In this document: positions 35,101 through 50,100 of the stretch, piece by piece
Numbering within the stretch: the first letter of the stretch is position 1
Layout: each line of letters begins with the position of its first letter
NCBI GenBank assembly: GCA_023053575.1
Contig: JAKZAP010000007.1
Span: 18,203,304 to 18,267,303, forward strand
Source: Branchinecta lynchi
Taxonomy: Eukaryota > Arthropoda > Branchiopoda > Anostraca > Branchinectidae
Direction: 5' to 3'
Length of the DNA: 64,000 nucleotides
Position numbers and translations under genes: made by a program
Notes under the pieces: generated by a model
What the model saw: the letters and a program-made list of their open reading frames with translations, nothing else
Told to the model about the DNA's origin: nothing
The model's database searches: none

Positions 35101-38100
35101 GTTTTTGCTGCTCGATTGGGTTGTTGAAAGAGTAGAGATTTTTCTATGCCCTTTCTTTAGAAATGTAGCTCTAATAAAATGTAGCTGACGTATCCGTTTT
35201 TCACTGTCAAATTAAAGAGTATTGTTAAAGTATAGTAATATAGTACCACATATAGAAAGTCAGCAAATAGTTTTTGCAAGCAACATGATTCCTTATTTTA
35301 TTCCTCTACAAAAACAATTACCTGAACCAGCTGCGAGAGCTCCTCGAAAATGTCCGATTGAGTGTGTCTGGGCCCGAACACCTTGTCGTAAGCAAAATCA
35401 TAGCGGCTCTTCTGGTTCCTCAACTTCCCAATAGCAGACTCGTTCCCGTCATCTAAAGCAACAACACGTAAACCAACTTGTCAACTTTACTAACCAAATA
35501 ACTTAAAGCTAGAAGAGTCGAAGACAGTTTACGAATCATCAAAAATTGATAAAAACAGATAACAAATTAGCTAATGCACTTTAAGGAAACCATCTGAAAC
35601 AAATGTTAGAAAACATTTAGAACTGTCTCCGAGCAGGATAGGGGAAACAGGTAGAAAAAAAAATAACAATTAACTTTGAACAGTGAAACAATACGAATCA
35701 GTACATTAGTTCAGAAGTTCTACGTAGCACTTACGGAACTGCTCTGACTGAAGAGTGTTCTACTTTTATCACAACGAGTGGATGCAATGGCAACTGTTCT
35801 AAGAGTATACCTCTACTGAAAGCCTCCAGCAGCCCCTCCCGATGAATTTTTTTTAGCCTGCGTAGTAATATGGTAGTAGTACGAAAACGTTGCATGTAAT
35901 GCTATGTAATAGCAAAGAATACTATCATTTAATGTGCCTCAGACTGGTCCAATCTTATGTAGTAGTATCCAGTAGCATCCTGTCTTGCCATAGTAGCATC
36001 CAGTCTTGCTTATAGTAGCATATAGTAGTCTGCAGTAACACGGTGGCCTTGAAGTAGAATCATGTAGTAGCATCGTTAGTACTGCATGCAACTTTTTCGT
36101 ACTACTTCATAGTACTATTTTGAGATAAATTTTTCATCGGGCTTTCACCACTAGCTTCAGAAGTTCACTTACTGCCAGACCTAGTGCTTAGATCGGACAC
36201 TAGGAAATTTTAGGCTAAGCTTTTAGAGTCCTTGTCGTTCGCTCTGCCACGTAAATAGATTGTGATGAAGTTCTTTGTCCTTTATTTTGTTCAATGGTAT
36301 GCTTCTCTGTTTTGTTTACATACCAGGTCCTCCTTCACATTTCTTTATGTTGTTCTATCTGTGGCTCCAGCATCTAATGACGCCAAGCAACTGACGCTTG
36401 GCTCCTCCTGCGGTTGAGACTATTATATTATCCAGACCAGAGGTAGAATCGATGGAACATACCTCGAATCCCCGAGGATTTCACCTCCCTAATCCTCTCA
36501 TATAAGACTTGCTCTTACCTTTGCAACCATTTGAAACCCTATCCCATATCCAAAACGATAATTACAAAATATCCATACTACTGGTAGTCTGGCAGACATC
36601 ATCAAGAGCTTTATCTGTTCAAGCGGCACATCCGTCTGTCGAACGCGATACCAAGAACAAATAAGAACCAGAACCTCCGTCTCCCTATATCTGTAATCCG
36701 ATCATACTACGCGGAACATCGCAATTCATTACCTCTACAAAGAGCTATATCGCAGTAAAGCCTAGGAAGGTTGTCTACAATTGTGCCGTCACAAGCTGCA
36801 GACCGGGTCAGCATGCCTGCTGACCTTTTTCCAACCCGTTGTAGTTGACATATTTTGGGTACAGACATTACAGCGCTCAAACAATCCCCCACATTCAAGC
36901 CCTATCTTCTTTTTGGAAGTTATTCAGCATAACTGATCTGAGCACAATTCGTAAATTGTTCTGCAAGTATACAGAGCAACTGGCCAACTCGGCCTTCCCC
37001 CATGGGCTCGTAACCACAAAGTTACGCAGCTTCACGGCGTTACTGATCCCTTTGTGCCTGTGGCCCAACGCCGTGCCGAGTTTGACTCTTCTCTAGACAG
37101 GTGCCATCCGCATTATAGTGCGATTGCATGGTCATTTCGTTTAGTTTAGTCGGACCTTTTTCTTTTTCTTTCCTTTATTGTTTTTCATATACTCCGTGCC
37201 ACGTTCTGTGCCATTTCCATACGGGTTAATAAAATTATTGATTGATTGAAAGCTCAGCAAGTACCTCTAGCTCAGCTCAGTTTTGTCCATATTCTGTGCT
37301 TGGTGTAGGACCTCTACAGCGTCGAAGTAACCGCTTGAACCGCACCTAACTTCTGATGTAAAATACTTACCTCTCATGGTAAGTACTATCTTCGTGGAAT
37401 CTTCGAACTGCAAATGATTTATTTCAGTTGACTTCATCTTGTCGCTCGGAATGACTGGCCGAACTCGGCAGAAAACACGAATGTTTCCCTAAAGCAAGAG
37501 AGAACAATATGAAAAGAAAGATAGCTTCAGGGGATCTTGTCTTTTGCCAGATACTTGTGTTGTTAGTTTGTGTAGTATGAATAAATGAACGAATGAATGA
37601 ATGAAAAATAGTCAATTGTGTTTCTTTACTGCTTGGCAGCGGTATTTTCTGTTTGCGAAAACACTAGTTTGCCAGTGGTCTGGTCACAACTGAGTCTGGT
37701 TTTTTGTTGTATTTGTGTTTGCCACCACAGTCGAGGTACCCTTTGGCTGAAGGGCCTCTTTCGTTGTGGGTTGAGATTTTTATGGCACTGACACTCCTGC
37801 GAAGTGCCATATACCGGTCACAATTCCGTCGGTTTGCCGGTCGGTCCCACGATTAGGGTACTTCCAGATGTACTAGGACGATGAAACTTGACATATCCGA
37901 CCATATTAACTTGGAACTAGCCACTTGCCCCATCCGACCATCGTGGGGGGAGGAAGGGGGGGGGGGGAGGAATCCGGAATTTAGTGGCATACATAACTTT
38001 CGAACGGATGATCGGATATTAATGAAAATGAATCTTAATGAAAATTCCAAGTCCGGACCACATCCAATGAATATAGGGTGAGTCGGAGTGGGGACTGGAA

Positions 38101-41100
38101 ATCTTCTGACACTTACAGTGGAGCGATCGGGGTGAAACTTGGTGGGAAGACAAGCACGAGCTTCAGGTACATCAGTGGGGAACCGGCGGGTTCGGGCACT
38201 GTGGGGGGAGTTCCGGAATTCCGATGATCCGGAGTTAAGGTACTTCCAGGTGGACTAGGAGCATATCAGGGAACCGACCAGGTTAACTAGGAAATAGTCA
38301 GCTTCCCAATCCGATCACCGATGGGGGAGTGGGCGGGAGGGGGAATCCGTAGTCTTGAGGTGTGTATAGCTTCCGAACGGGTGATCAGATCTTAATGAAA
38401 CTTAATATTTGGAAAGATCTCGTATCTCAGATGTTCCACTTCAAGTCCGGACCCGATCCGATGAATGGAGGGGGGGGGGAGGGGTGAAGGCTGGAACAGG
38501 AAATCTTGTGATACGCTTAGAATGGAGGAATGATGGAGACGAAATAACAAGAAAAAGCCCTTGAAAGAAGCAAACCTAGATAGATCATACACAGAACCAT
38601 GCTGGGTCCAGGCACTGGGGTGGGGGGGGGGGGGGTCATGAATTCCGGAGTTAAGGTACTTCCAGCTGGACTAGGATGACGAAACTTGGCGAGCGTATCA
38701 GGGACCCGATCAGATTCACTTGGAAATAGTCAGTTCACCGATTGGACCCACTTAAAGTGCACATTATAGCCGCAAAGAGCAAACAAAAAAGTTTTGTGCA
38801 AACGATACGTTTTCATGATCCCCAATGACCCATGATCATTTCTGCCTGAAGAGTTTTGGTTATAAACGATTTTTTAGCGCCCCTAAAGAGCGCTTCCTAA
38901 CCGTAAGGTGAAAGAAACAGTTTTGACCAAAAGATACATTTCACTATCTCAAAGGGCCCATGATAATTTTTGCCTCAAGGGTTTTGTTTACAAATAAATT
39001 CCTTAAAGTCCTTATCTTAACCACAAAACACAGACAAAGAAACTTTTGCGCAAGCTATATATTTGCATGATACCAACGGCCCATGATCTGCCTTAGGGTT
39101 TTTTCTTACCAATGAATTTCTAGCGCCCTTTAAGTGCGGCTCCTAACCGAAAAGTAAAAGACGTCATTTTGACCAAAAAACACATTTTCGTTATCGCAAA
39201 AGGCCCATGATCATTCGTGCCTTAAAGCACAATGGACACTTCTAATGCTTTACTTTGTATTAAATGCTTCACAAATAAACATTTCCGACTTCCTTTAGAA
39301 GGCGCTACGGAAATCGGCCTTTTTCTTGTTATCCCTTGTCTTTACCTCTCTGGCATTTCGGCGATCCAAATCTTAGGAGCTGGGATATCGTGGCAGGAAA
39401 TTCAAAAACTCCCAGCAATGCTTGATAGAAAAGGATGTAATTGGGATGTCAAGCCGCAGATGCAGTTTACCTGATTTTTCTAGTGTTTCATCGGAAGTTC
39501 CATGGCTTAAAGTGCCTATTAAAAGTTTTTCTTTGTGGAATAGTGTTGTGAAGCTTGATTAACTTGCTTTATAAAATGTACCAGAATATGCAATAAGCTT
39601 ATAAAAAATAACATATCTACAAAAATCCTTCAAAAACAAATAACCTATTCAAATCTGAATTATACAAGCTGATTTATACTTAAAATAAAGCTCTACTAAG
39701 TATTATAAGAAACATCTCTCTTATCTTTGTCCAAGCTAGTAAATTGAGCATGTACTGGCCCCCAAAAATTACGCTTTGAAATATCACAGAGAGGAAACTG
39801 TTGAGAAAGCTGTTGATCTAGAGGGTAAGCATTGTTCCTAGGTTGTTACAGAGTGGGATTGGGGTAGTTTGATGTGCCCATTGAACTTTAAGGGTTTTGC
39901 TTACAAGTAAATTCTTTGCCCTCTTAAAGGACACATCGGCATCACAGCCGCAAAGTAAAAAAACAAAAATTACTTTCGACCAAAGGATACATTAGCTCGT
40001 AATCACTTGTTCCTCAAGGGTCTTGATTACACTAGGTTACAATAAACCTACTACTTGACAAATTTCAGCTTTCATCCTCTGACAGAACTTGCAAGTGCCA
40101 TATGAGCTTCACCTCTTGTTAGTTTAGCTATTATTATGTCAACTTACAATAATGTTTGGAATAACCGTCTTTAAGCAAGTTTAGTTACAGTAAGAAGTAG
40201 ACTAAGGCTAAGGTTAAATTAAGATTTCAAACATCCAGTAAAGAAGTAAGGATTTTAAGTAAAAAAGGAGACAGTGGGTGCCACACCTGTGTTACTGAGA
40301 GGAGGAAGGATGACGAAAAGAAAAGATTGTGTCTTTAGGTAAATCGAACAAACAAAAAGACATTCTTACCTTCAAATCTTGTACTTGGCAATGGAGTTTC
40401 CGTCTTGCGACCTCTCCAGCCCTTAGCTTAGACAGCAGATCGATGGTCTGCTCTTCCAGCTTAGCCTTTGCTTCGGAGAGGCATCTAGTAATTGCCCGCT
40501 CAGCCTCTAGTTCTGCCTGAAGAGCATTAATGCGGGCCTCGGATGTCGAGTTTGCGGTTGCCAGGTCGGCGACGGTTCTCTAAATACCGTAACGGGATAA
40601 GTAAGCGAATGCGAGCACAAAGTCCCGACCAACCTTCCAATGAGCTGAGTCGGAGAACCGATTCCATCCCAAAATGTACGAGTCAACCCCTAAATGGTGA
40701 TATATAGAGTATTCTTAAAGGACCCCTCGCACTATTTTCTCTTCAACTTATAGTAATTAAAATATTTGAATACATTAAACTAAGCTGTGCTTTCCTCTTT
40801 CCTATTTAACTTACTGCAACTCGATTCCTATTTAACTTACTGCAACTCAGTTTGGATGTCTACTTTCCAGTCTCTGCTCCATCCAATTAAAGTAATCCAT
40901 CAAAAGGCTCCCCAGTTAATCTACGAAGCTAACAAAGGACGTCCAAAATCGCTCATGAATACCTACGCACTCTATGTCGTCTCGTGCTCATCGATGATTT
41001 TCAAATATCTTCATGGTCATCTGCCTCGCTGCTTCAGTTCTTTCTTTCCCGATTTCGTTGAGTCAAGGAGCTCTCATGATCTACGCAACAAGGACAACCT

Positions 41101-44100
41101 ACAATTACCCATAACCAAGACTCTGAGATCAGATTTCAATCCTCGTATTGCATGTATCAAAGTATGGAACAGTCTCCCCAATAATGTCCGTAGCGTTCAG
41201 TCGTTTGGCACCTTTAAGACCCAGCTAAAAACATTTTGGGTTGATAAAGAATAAATACATTCGGGAATATATATTGTCTTTTGAAATAGGTAAGATCAAT
41301 AATGAGGGTAGGGCGACATCCCTGGATGCCAAGCTTGAGTATTTTTTTTATTTATTTGTTGAAAATCAGTGATTGTGGGAGATCGGCGTGGACCTGGAGT
41401 TGAACTTCGAGGATGGAGCGGTAAGTAAAAATAAAGCAAATTCTTCAACTGTTCTCTTTTTATTTTATTGTAGTAGTTAAGAGACTCGTTCATTTGTTAA
41501 TTATTGTGGTATTAACCCCCATGTAACGGGCCATGGAGCTTTGTAGTGGTCGAAATTGATTTTGTTCCTTTATTTTCAATTTAATAAAATTGAACTGAAC
41601 TGAACGCAAATAACCTAAAGTTTTGGCTGTTTTAAGCCCTTTCAGAGACCCGCTGACTTAAAGCGAAGACAGGGGAACAATTTACATAACCGGTTTTTCA
41701 GATGGAAAAACTTCTCACGGACAACCGTCGTCAGCGTGATACACATCGAAGGTAGAAAAACACGGCGAGTGAGAAAATCAGCGTGCTTTTGTGAGAGGGG
41801 TTAGAATGTACCGTACGGAATTGGTGTCTTCGGGTTTAGAAATACATGGAGTGATTACGAAGTAGGTGGCATTAATATTATAGGTTAGACAGGTCCTTTA
41901 AGAACGTGCCCTTAATATTGTCCCGAAGAGTTTCACCAAATATCTCAAGCCATTTAACAGTTGAGATGATAGCAGAGAGACGGGCAGACGTGTTCGGTCA
42001 GATATCATGCTGCTTCGACGATGTCTTCTGGCTTTACGCTGTTTGCCTTAGTCAAACAAGGCGAAAATCATTATATAATTCCTCTATCTTATTTAACTGC
42101 TGACCTATCTGTTCCTAAAAACACAGACATCCAGGAATATGATTAGCTACAGTTGCCACGATCGTTCAGTTTCGCTAAGGCGTTCTTCAGACTGGTGTAA
42201 CCAACTGCATTAGAGTTAAAGGCGTCAGCTTATACTGCAAGCAGGACGTGAGGCGCGTGACTACATCATAATGTTTTTGTTTTTTCAAACGTTACTCATA
42301 AAAACTGCTGAATTACTTTTGTTGTATTCGCAATATCGGAAAGGTCACCCCCCCCCCGAAATAAATTCCTGGATACGAACCTGGTTACGCATGTTATGCA
42401 TAACGATCATTGCCAGGAAGAGCACACACAAACGGCCGAAAAAGCATCTGCTGACTTTTCAGATATCATGGTCACGGTAACCAGGTCCATAGCCAGGAAT
42501 TTATTTCAGGAGGGGGGTGGGGGTGCACACCCTACCCCCTGAGTACCGCCTTGTGCGTGGCGTTGGAAATAACATAACAGCTAACATCCTAAGTGTTATC
42601 TGTTCAGTTTTATTTTAAAAGAAAACATTGAGTATCAATTAAACCGACTTGCCCAAATGGCGGACACCGCGCATCCTTTTGTGAATAGAGAATAGACCTA
42701 TGTCAGCTCTAATCAAATAGTCGTCTTCTTGGGTTGCTCTAGCTAGTAAAGATTAAAGTTGCCTGCGGGTCGCACACAAAAGTAAAAAAAAAACATAGAT
42801 TAGAGGAAAAAGCCTATAAAAATGAGTATTTTTGTATGTTTCGGGGGGGGGGGGGGGGGGTTCAACCCCCTAAACCTGTCCCCCCTCCCCCCACTGGATA
42901 CGGCCTTGATTAACAATAATGCAATTCGTTGAAAGACCATTATTCCTTCACAAAATCGGATCAGGCAGACTTGGCTTAAACTTAGGGACTTCGATCACAT
43001 CAAAACGACGTCGTGGATGGAAGGTATATGAAGAAAGGCGAACTTTTAAAAAGTGAACCCCGATCTAAGGAATTTGTGCATTAGTACCTATCTAAATAGG
43101 GCTGTAAACGAAAAGTGGAATGTTTGGGGAGGGGGGGGGGAAACATCTTGTACACACCTTCAAGTTCGCCAATTCGTGGCTCTGTGCTTCGAAGTCCTGC
43201 GAGAGAGAGTTGTACTGTCGTTCTTTCTGGCTAAGCTGGAATTCAAGGTCTCCAATGCGACCGTTTAAGCTGGCTTTCAGCGATCCACACTCTAATTTTG
43301 ACTCCCTAAAAGAATAGCATTAGTTTGAGCCAACGCCGTTTTCCTATTTTCTTTTTGGTTTGTTTGCTATTTATTTTCGTTTGTTTCATCAATTATGCGC
43401 TGATCAACGCGCGATTCCAAATGTGTATCATAATGATTAAGCCTGTACAAGCTCAGATTTTGCGACCACAGCATTTTTCCTGTATGTGTGCTTTCTTATT
43501 GTTTTATAACTTTTCCCGAAGAGGTATGTAACGTATATTATCCTGTGACCCACGGTCAGTTTTATTGCGACAACCTCCACATAGAAAGTTAGCGATAGAT
43601 ATGAAAGAATGATATGAAGTCATATCAGCCTCCAGAGAGGATGGTATGAAGTCATATGAGCCTCTAGAATAACAACCTCGATGGTCATTTGAAATTGATA
43701 TTTTTCATAACCTATCCCGCCTTTGGCTCGGCTATGCTATTTTCAATGACCGCCTCGGTGTTATTTTCCGATATCAACCTCGATGTCGGAAGTTAACCTT
43801 TAATAACTTTTTTCGAACAGTTATGTAATGCACATCCTCCTATGACCCTCGGTCAGTTATATTACGATAATCTTCACACAGTAAGTTAGCAGTCGATATG
43901 AGCAATTGATATAAGTCATATCAGCCTCCAGAGAGTTTGACATGAGTCATATCGGCCTAGGATGATACAAGTCATATCAGCCTCCGGAGAGGATGATATA
44001 AGTCATATCAGCGTCCAGAGATGATATCTGTCCGAATAATAATATCAGTTAACAGACCTCCATCTCGCTTGATATCGGAATGACAACCTCGATGGCCATT

Positions 44101-47100
44101 TAAAAATATCAACCTCGCCTTCGGCTCGGATAGGTTATTTTCAATGACCATCTCGGTGCTATTTTCCGATGTCAACCTCGATGTCTGAAGTTAACCTTTA
44201 GTATATTACATTCATTATCAGATTCTTGGTACTGAATACAATGATCTGAAAAGAAATGACAAGCCGAAGTGAATTGCAACTGGGAAAGACTGCAATGCTG
44301 ACCCTTCAGTAGCGTAAGTAACGCTGAAACGATTTCACGGGCGCTCTTGCCACCGCCTCCGAGTCAGTTTGACCGAGCCAGTTCCTCCTCACAGAATAAC
44401 AATCTAGGGAGAGACAACTGTCCTTCCCTAAAAATGAAACAATTATATCTATTATAAATAGTACCTCAACTTGTTGTGTGTGTCATCTAATTCCTTCTGT
44501 AGGTTCTGAGAAAATTGCTCTTTCTGGGTACAGTCGGACTCCAAGTTGGTGTTCTTACTTTCCAACAGCTTGACTCTTTCTTCAAGCACTTGCTTGTTAC
44601 TTTCGGAATCGCAAAACTTAGCCTCGAGGTTCTCCAGTCGACCCTTTAAGTCCCACTTCGGTGGAGCCTTGCCGGGAACGGCACCACTGGTTGATGTTGC
44701 TGCAATACAATAATCCATAAAGAACAAAACTACAACTCACCAGATTAGCAAAACAGAGATTTTCGACTTGAACTCGAATGGACTCGTTACTAATTATAGG
44801 CTATCGCCTATCCCGATGAAAAATTTGTAGCCTACGTAGTTGAATGATAGTCCTACCAAAAAAGTTGCATGTAATAGTAAAGATACTATCATTTAATGGG
44901 CCTCAGACTCGGCCAATCTTAAGCAGTAGTATCCAGTGGCATCCTGTCTTACTATAGTAGCATCCAGTCTTGCTAATAGTAGAAGAATATATAGAATAAT
45001 AGCAGCAGGATGCAGTAACACAGTAGGCTTGACATAGAAGCATGTAGTAGCATCAGTTCGTACTACATGCTACTTTTTCGTCCAACCTCATACTAGTATT
45101 TTCACAAATAAATTTTTTCATCGGGACCAAACACAACGGAGTCACCAATATACCGCATCGCCACAGGTGAGAATTCCTAACTTATTTGTGTACCTACCGT
45201 GGAAACGTAAGGCAGGTCTTGGGAAAAACTGGACAAGGGATTGATTTCAATTTGGAGGAAAGTGAGCGAGACAGATAGCAAACGGGCTGACCGCACATCT
45301 TGTTGAATTCGTCCAATCCCTTCCCCCCTCTGCCCAAAGAAGAAATGCCGGAGCCACCGGAAGGTTTCAATGATTTTTCTGAAATGACAAAAGCCGCAAT
45401 TTCCAAGAAACTTAATAAGCTTAAAGGGCTCCTGTTTATTAACGCTTTCCCGGACGAACTACCTGGTCCATTGTGTGATCTTTTTAATTCTATAACAACA
45501 AGAGATAGAAGCTCATATGGCATGTGCATGCTTGTTAGCATGTATTCAAGTTCTCGTACTGGGATGTGAATGAGGAGTCGCCTTGTCTGTGTGATAGGTC
45601 GGTTGGTATTATAGTATAAACGGTATGGTATAAACGGTGATAACCGCGCCGATAACCGTAACCGCACAAAATGTGTCCGTTATAACATAGGCCAGAAGAC
45701 GCTTGCATTTATTACTGATTATTTGCGTGGGAGAACCCAACAAGTCATGGTCGGTGACGAGGTGTCTTCTCCAGTTGATGTATTAAGTGGTGTACCCTTG
45801 GGAAGTTGTCTGGGACCAATTTTATTTTGCTTGTTTATAAATGATCTGCCCTCGTCTATCAAACATTCCTCCATTAAAATGTTCGCTGACGACGTAAAAC
45901 TTACCAGTGCAAGATCACACTGATACGCAGCTTTTGCAAGAAGATCTGGATTCTCTAACCCAGTGGTGCGAATCTAACTCTATGTTCATAAACCCGTCTA
46001 AGAGCGTGTTCCACCCTACTTACCGTAGTTACTACGTATGACATCACAAATTCTGGCTTTTTGCCGTCAAGGCTGGAACGATCTTTCTATTTTCCAGCGG
46101 GATATCATGCCACGGGCGTATCCGACCAATCACGTTACAGAGATGCGTAGTTACTACGCTTACCACGCTCCCGAGCATGGTAAGCAAATAGGAACAATTA
46201 GTTACTATTCCGAGAAGGTTGGAACGGTCAGCGTAGTAACTTTTCGTGAGGATGGAACGGAAATAGTAACTAATAGTTACTATTGGTACGAGGGTGGAAC
46301 ACGCTCTAAATGTGTTGTACTTCATTACGGTCGCAAATCACAGCCTGATTATAGCTATATTTTGTCTGGTTTAAGGGTCCCTTCAGAAGAAATGGTGCGT
46401 GACCTCGGTGTTCGTTCTGATACTCAGCTACAGTATGAAAAGCATGTTTCGGAAACTGTAAGAACTGCAAATTACCGTCTGCTGACATTAAAAAGAAGTT
46501 TTAGTAGGTTCAATCTCCGAAATTTTATGTTGTTATAAAAATTCCTGGTGCACCCTATCGTTGAATACAACACTTCAGTCTGGCTTCCTTTAAATGTGAC
46601 TGATGAAAACCTAGTAGAAAAAATTCAGAGAAGGGTGACCAGGTTGATCCCATACCTTCAACACCTTCCATATCCACACCGGCTTACTCGACTTCAGCTC
46701 CCATCATTAAAGTTTCGAAGGCGCCGTAGTGACATAATTAACGCATTTCGGATTATTAAAGGAGTAGATAATGTTGACCCCAATTCATTTTTCAAGTTCG
46801 GTCACTACTCTATAACCCGCCAACACCCTTATAAATTGTACCCTCCGAAACCACATAAGAAAATTGGCCAGTGTCCATTCGTCAATAGGGTAACCGAATC
46901 GTATAACAGTTTGCCAGCAGAAGTTGTTGATTCAGCTAGTATCCAAACGTTTAAGGTTGGTATAGTCGACATCCCATTTTACTCAGTTGCTTTCGAAGTC
47001 TGAATCTTTTATGGCACTTGAGCTTACTCAAGTGCCATATAGCGCTTGTAATTTCTGTCCGTCAGTCGGTCTGTCGGTCCCGGTTTTGCTAGTTCGGGCA

Positions 47101-50100
47101 CTTCCAGATAAGCTGGGACGATGAAACTTGGCAGGCATATCAGGAACTGGACCAGATTAAATTAGAAATGGTCGCTTCCCCGATTCGACCATCTGGAGGG
47201 GAGTGGAGGGAGGGGGAATCCGGAAAAAATAGGAAAAATGAGATATTTTTAGCTTCCTAACGGGGTGATTGGATCTTAATGAAACTTGATATATGGAGGG
47301 ACTTCGTGTCTCAGACCCTTCATTTTTAATCCAGACCGGATCCGGTGACATTGGGGGGAGTTGGAGGGGGAAACCGGAAATCTTGGAAAACACTTAGAGT
47401 GGAGGGATCCGGATGAAACTTGGTGGAAAGTACAAGCAAAAGTCCTAGATACGTGACTGATATAACCGGAACGTATCCACTCACTTTGGGGGAGTTGCGG
47501 GGGGGGGGAGAAGTCCGAATTTGTGGTGATCCTGCGAGTTCCGTGCTTCCTGATGTGCTGGGACGATGGAAATTGACAGGCATGTCTGGGACCCGACCAG
47601 ATAAAATAGGAAATCCCCGTCGAATCCCCGATTCGACCATCTGGGGGGGGGGGAGCGGAGGGAGAGTGAAGCCAAAATTTGAGGTATTTTTAGCTTGCGA
47701 ACGGGTGATCGGATCTTGATGAAAGTTGATATTTAGGATGACCTCGTGTCTCAGACATCTCACTTTAAATCCGGGCCGGATCCTATGACACTGGGGGGAG
47801 TTGGAGGAGGGAACCGGAAATTTTGAGAAACGCTGAGAGTGGAGGGATCGGGATGAAACTTGGTGGGAAAAACAAGCACAAGTCCTAGACACATCATTGA
47901 CATAACCGGACCAGATCAGGGCACTGTGGGGGAGTTGGGGTGGGGGTCCGGATTTCTAGCGATCCCGCGAGTTCGGCATACTTCCTGATGTCCTAGGGCG
48001 ATGAAACTTGGCAGGTATGTCAGGGATCCGAACAGATTGACTTGAGAACAGCCGTTTCCCCGACCCGACCATCGTGGGGGGAGTGGGTGGATGGGGAGTC
48101 CGGAATCTAGTGGCGTGCATAACTTTTTAACGGGTGATCGGATTTGAATGAAACTTGTCATGTGATGTATCGCCTCGGACGTTCAGTGTCACGTCCGGGT
48201 CGGGTCCGATACCTGTGGGGATGGGGTTGTGGTGGTGGAAAACTCAAGAAACTCTAAAAGCAGAGGGATTGGGACGAAACTTAATGGATGGAACAAGCAT
48301 TAGGCCTAGATGAAATTGACGGAGCCTGATGGTTTCGGGGCTCTGTGGGGGGAGTTGGAGGGGGTTTCCTGGAATTCCGGTAGTCGTGAGTTAGAATAGT
48401 TCCAGATGTAAAACGACAACGAACCTTTGCAGGCATATTAGCGACCCGAATTATCTTGACTTAAGAACCTGACACAACATACCCCCGGAAACTTCCGTTC
48501 CTAGATCCGAGCATTTTTTGGGGAGCAAGAGAAGAGAAATATGGAAATTGACTTCTATAAATTGCGAACGAGTGGTCTGATTCGAGAGAAACTTCATGGG
48601 TGATACGAATCGATGGCTTCGACATGTAAAACATGCGTTCGAACCATATGCGACCACGATTAGGGGAATTGGGGGTGGGGGGTTCAAGGTTCAAGTTTGT
48701 TTTATTCTTACTTTATATAATACATAAACATTAACAATACTATACTCTGCACTTACAATTATTTCAGGGTTTGAACCGGAGAGAAGAAAATCATCGAATG
48801 GTTCAGACCCTTCCATAAAAGAAAATCAATAAAACGAAATCGACCCAACGCTGAGTAGAAAGATCACCGCACGACAACGCCAGCACGAAGAGAAATCATT
48901 CCAAAGAAAAACAACAACGAAAATGAAGGAAGGGTGACTGAAAACCAGTATCACTAGAGGAAAACACACAAATAAACATGAAAAACAACCAATCTCGAAC
49001 TGTTAATTATCCATTCTTAAACTTGTTAATGAGAATTTGAGACAGCTGTTTTTTTATACTTTTAAGGGATTTTGTAGAATCAATTTTAGGAAATAAAATT
49101 TGCCATGAATTCAAAACTGAATAAGATGGAGAAAAACGAGACCTCTCTGAAGCTACTCTTTGACTTCGGATCTTCCATTTATGACGGTTATCGTACTGGT
49201 GCTTTAGTGGGCAAGGAAATAAATCAGGGACTTTTGACATGCACAAAAACCAAATGGATGGACCGAATGAGATGCAAATTCGACAGTGCCGAGTTTATGC
49301 GGCCTAGATTTGTTATTTGGCGTCCGGGCCGGATTCGGCCAAGGTAGGGGGGGTACTGGAAACTTGCAGATAGGCTATGCTCCAATTTCAGTAAAACTTG
49401 ATGGACAGGAACAGGGAATTAAGAGATTGGGCCCGAAGCGGCTCCGACAACGTTGGTGGGAGGGGGGGGGGGGGGTACCGGAGCTTTCCAAAAATGCTCA
49501 GATTCGAATTAAACTTGATAGATGGTATACAAGAAGATGCTTTAGGTGGTCGTTTTTTTTATTCTTAACCAGATTCGGCCACGGTAGGTGGAGATAGAGG
49601 GAGTACCGGAAATCGTGTAGCACGTCTAGGGATCAAACAAATGGATTTATTGGGATGAAAGTTTGAACAGTCATGTGCATTTGCTACAGACAATCGAGAC
49701 GATGCCGGAACTGCTCGGAAATGAGTGAAACTAAATATCCTATTTCTATTTCCGAACCGCATTTTTGGATGGCGGGTGTATTTTGTGACGTTCTCATCTA
49801 CTTTCTTGTACAGCCTACTCGTACAAGGGCCATATGAGCTCGTAGCTCTTGTTTAATGTATCAGTTTCTGTGTGTGAAGTATCTGTAATCTGTTTGTACT
49901 TGTGTAAGTAATGGCAACAAGCTAAAAGCTTAACACTAAATGTAATAATAAATTAAATAAAAAAAAGAAAGGATTAAGTTAACCATTTGCATGATCTGCA
50001 TTTCAAGTTGGTTAGGGATTCATATGTAAGCAAAACCATTGAGGAACAACTGACCATGGGCCCTTGCGGATTACAAAACTGTATCCTTTGATCAGAAACA

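Noticed and set aside
47326..47892. 188-codon proline- and serine-rich open frame on the minus strand
   Set aside because: It lies wholly within the tandem modules of family A copy A5 and repeats with the modules; no domain, no splice context.
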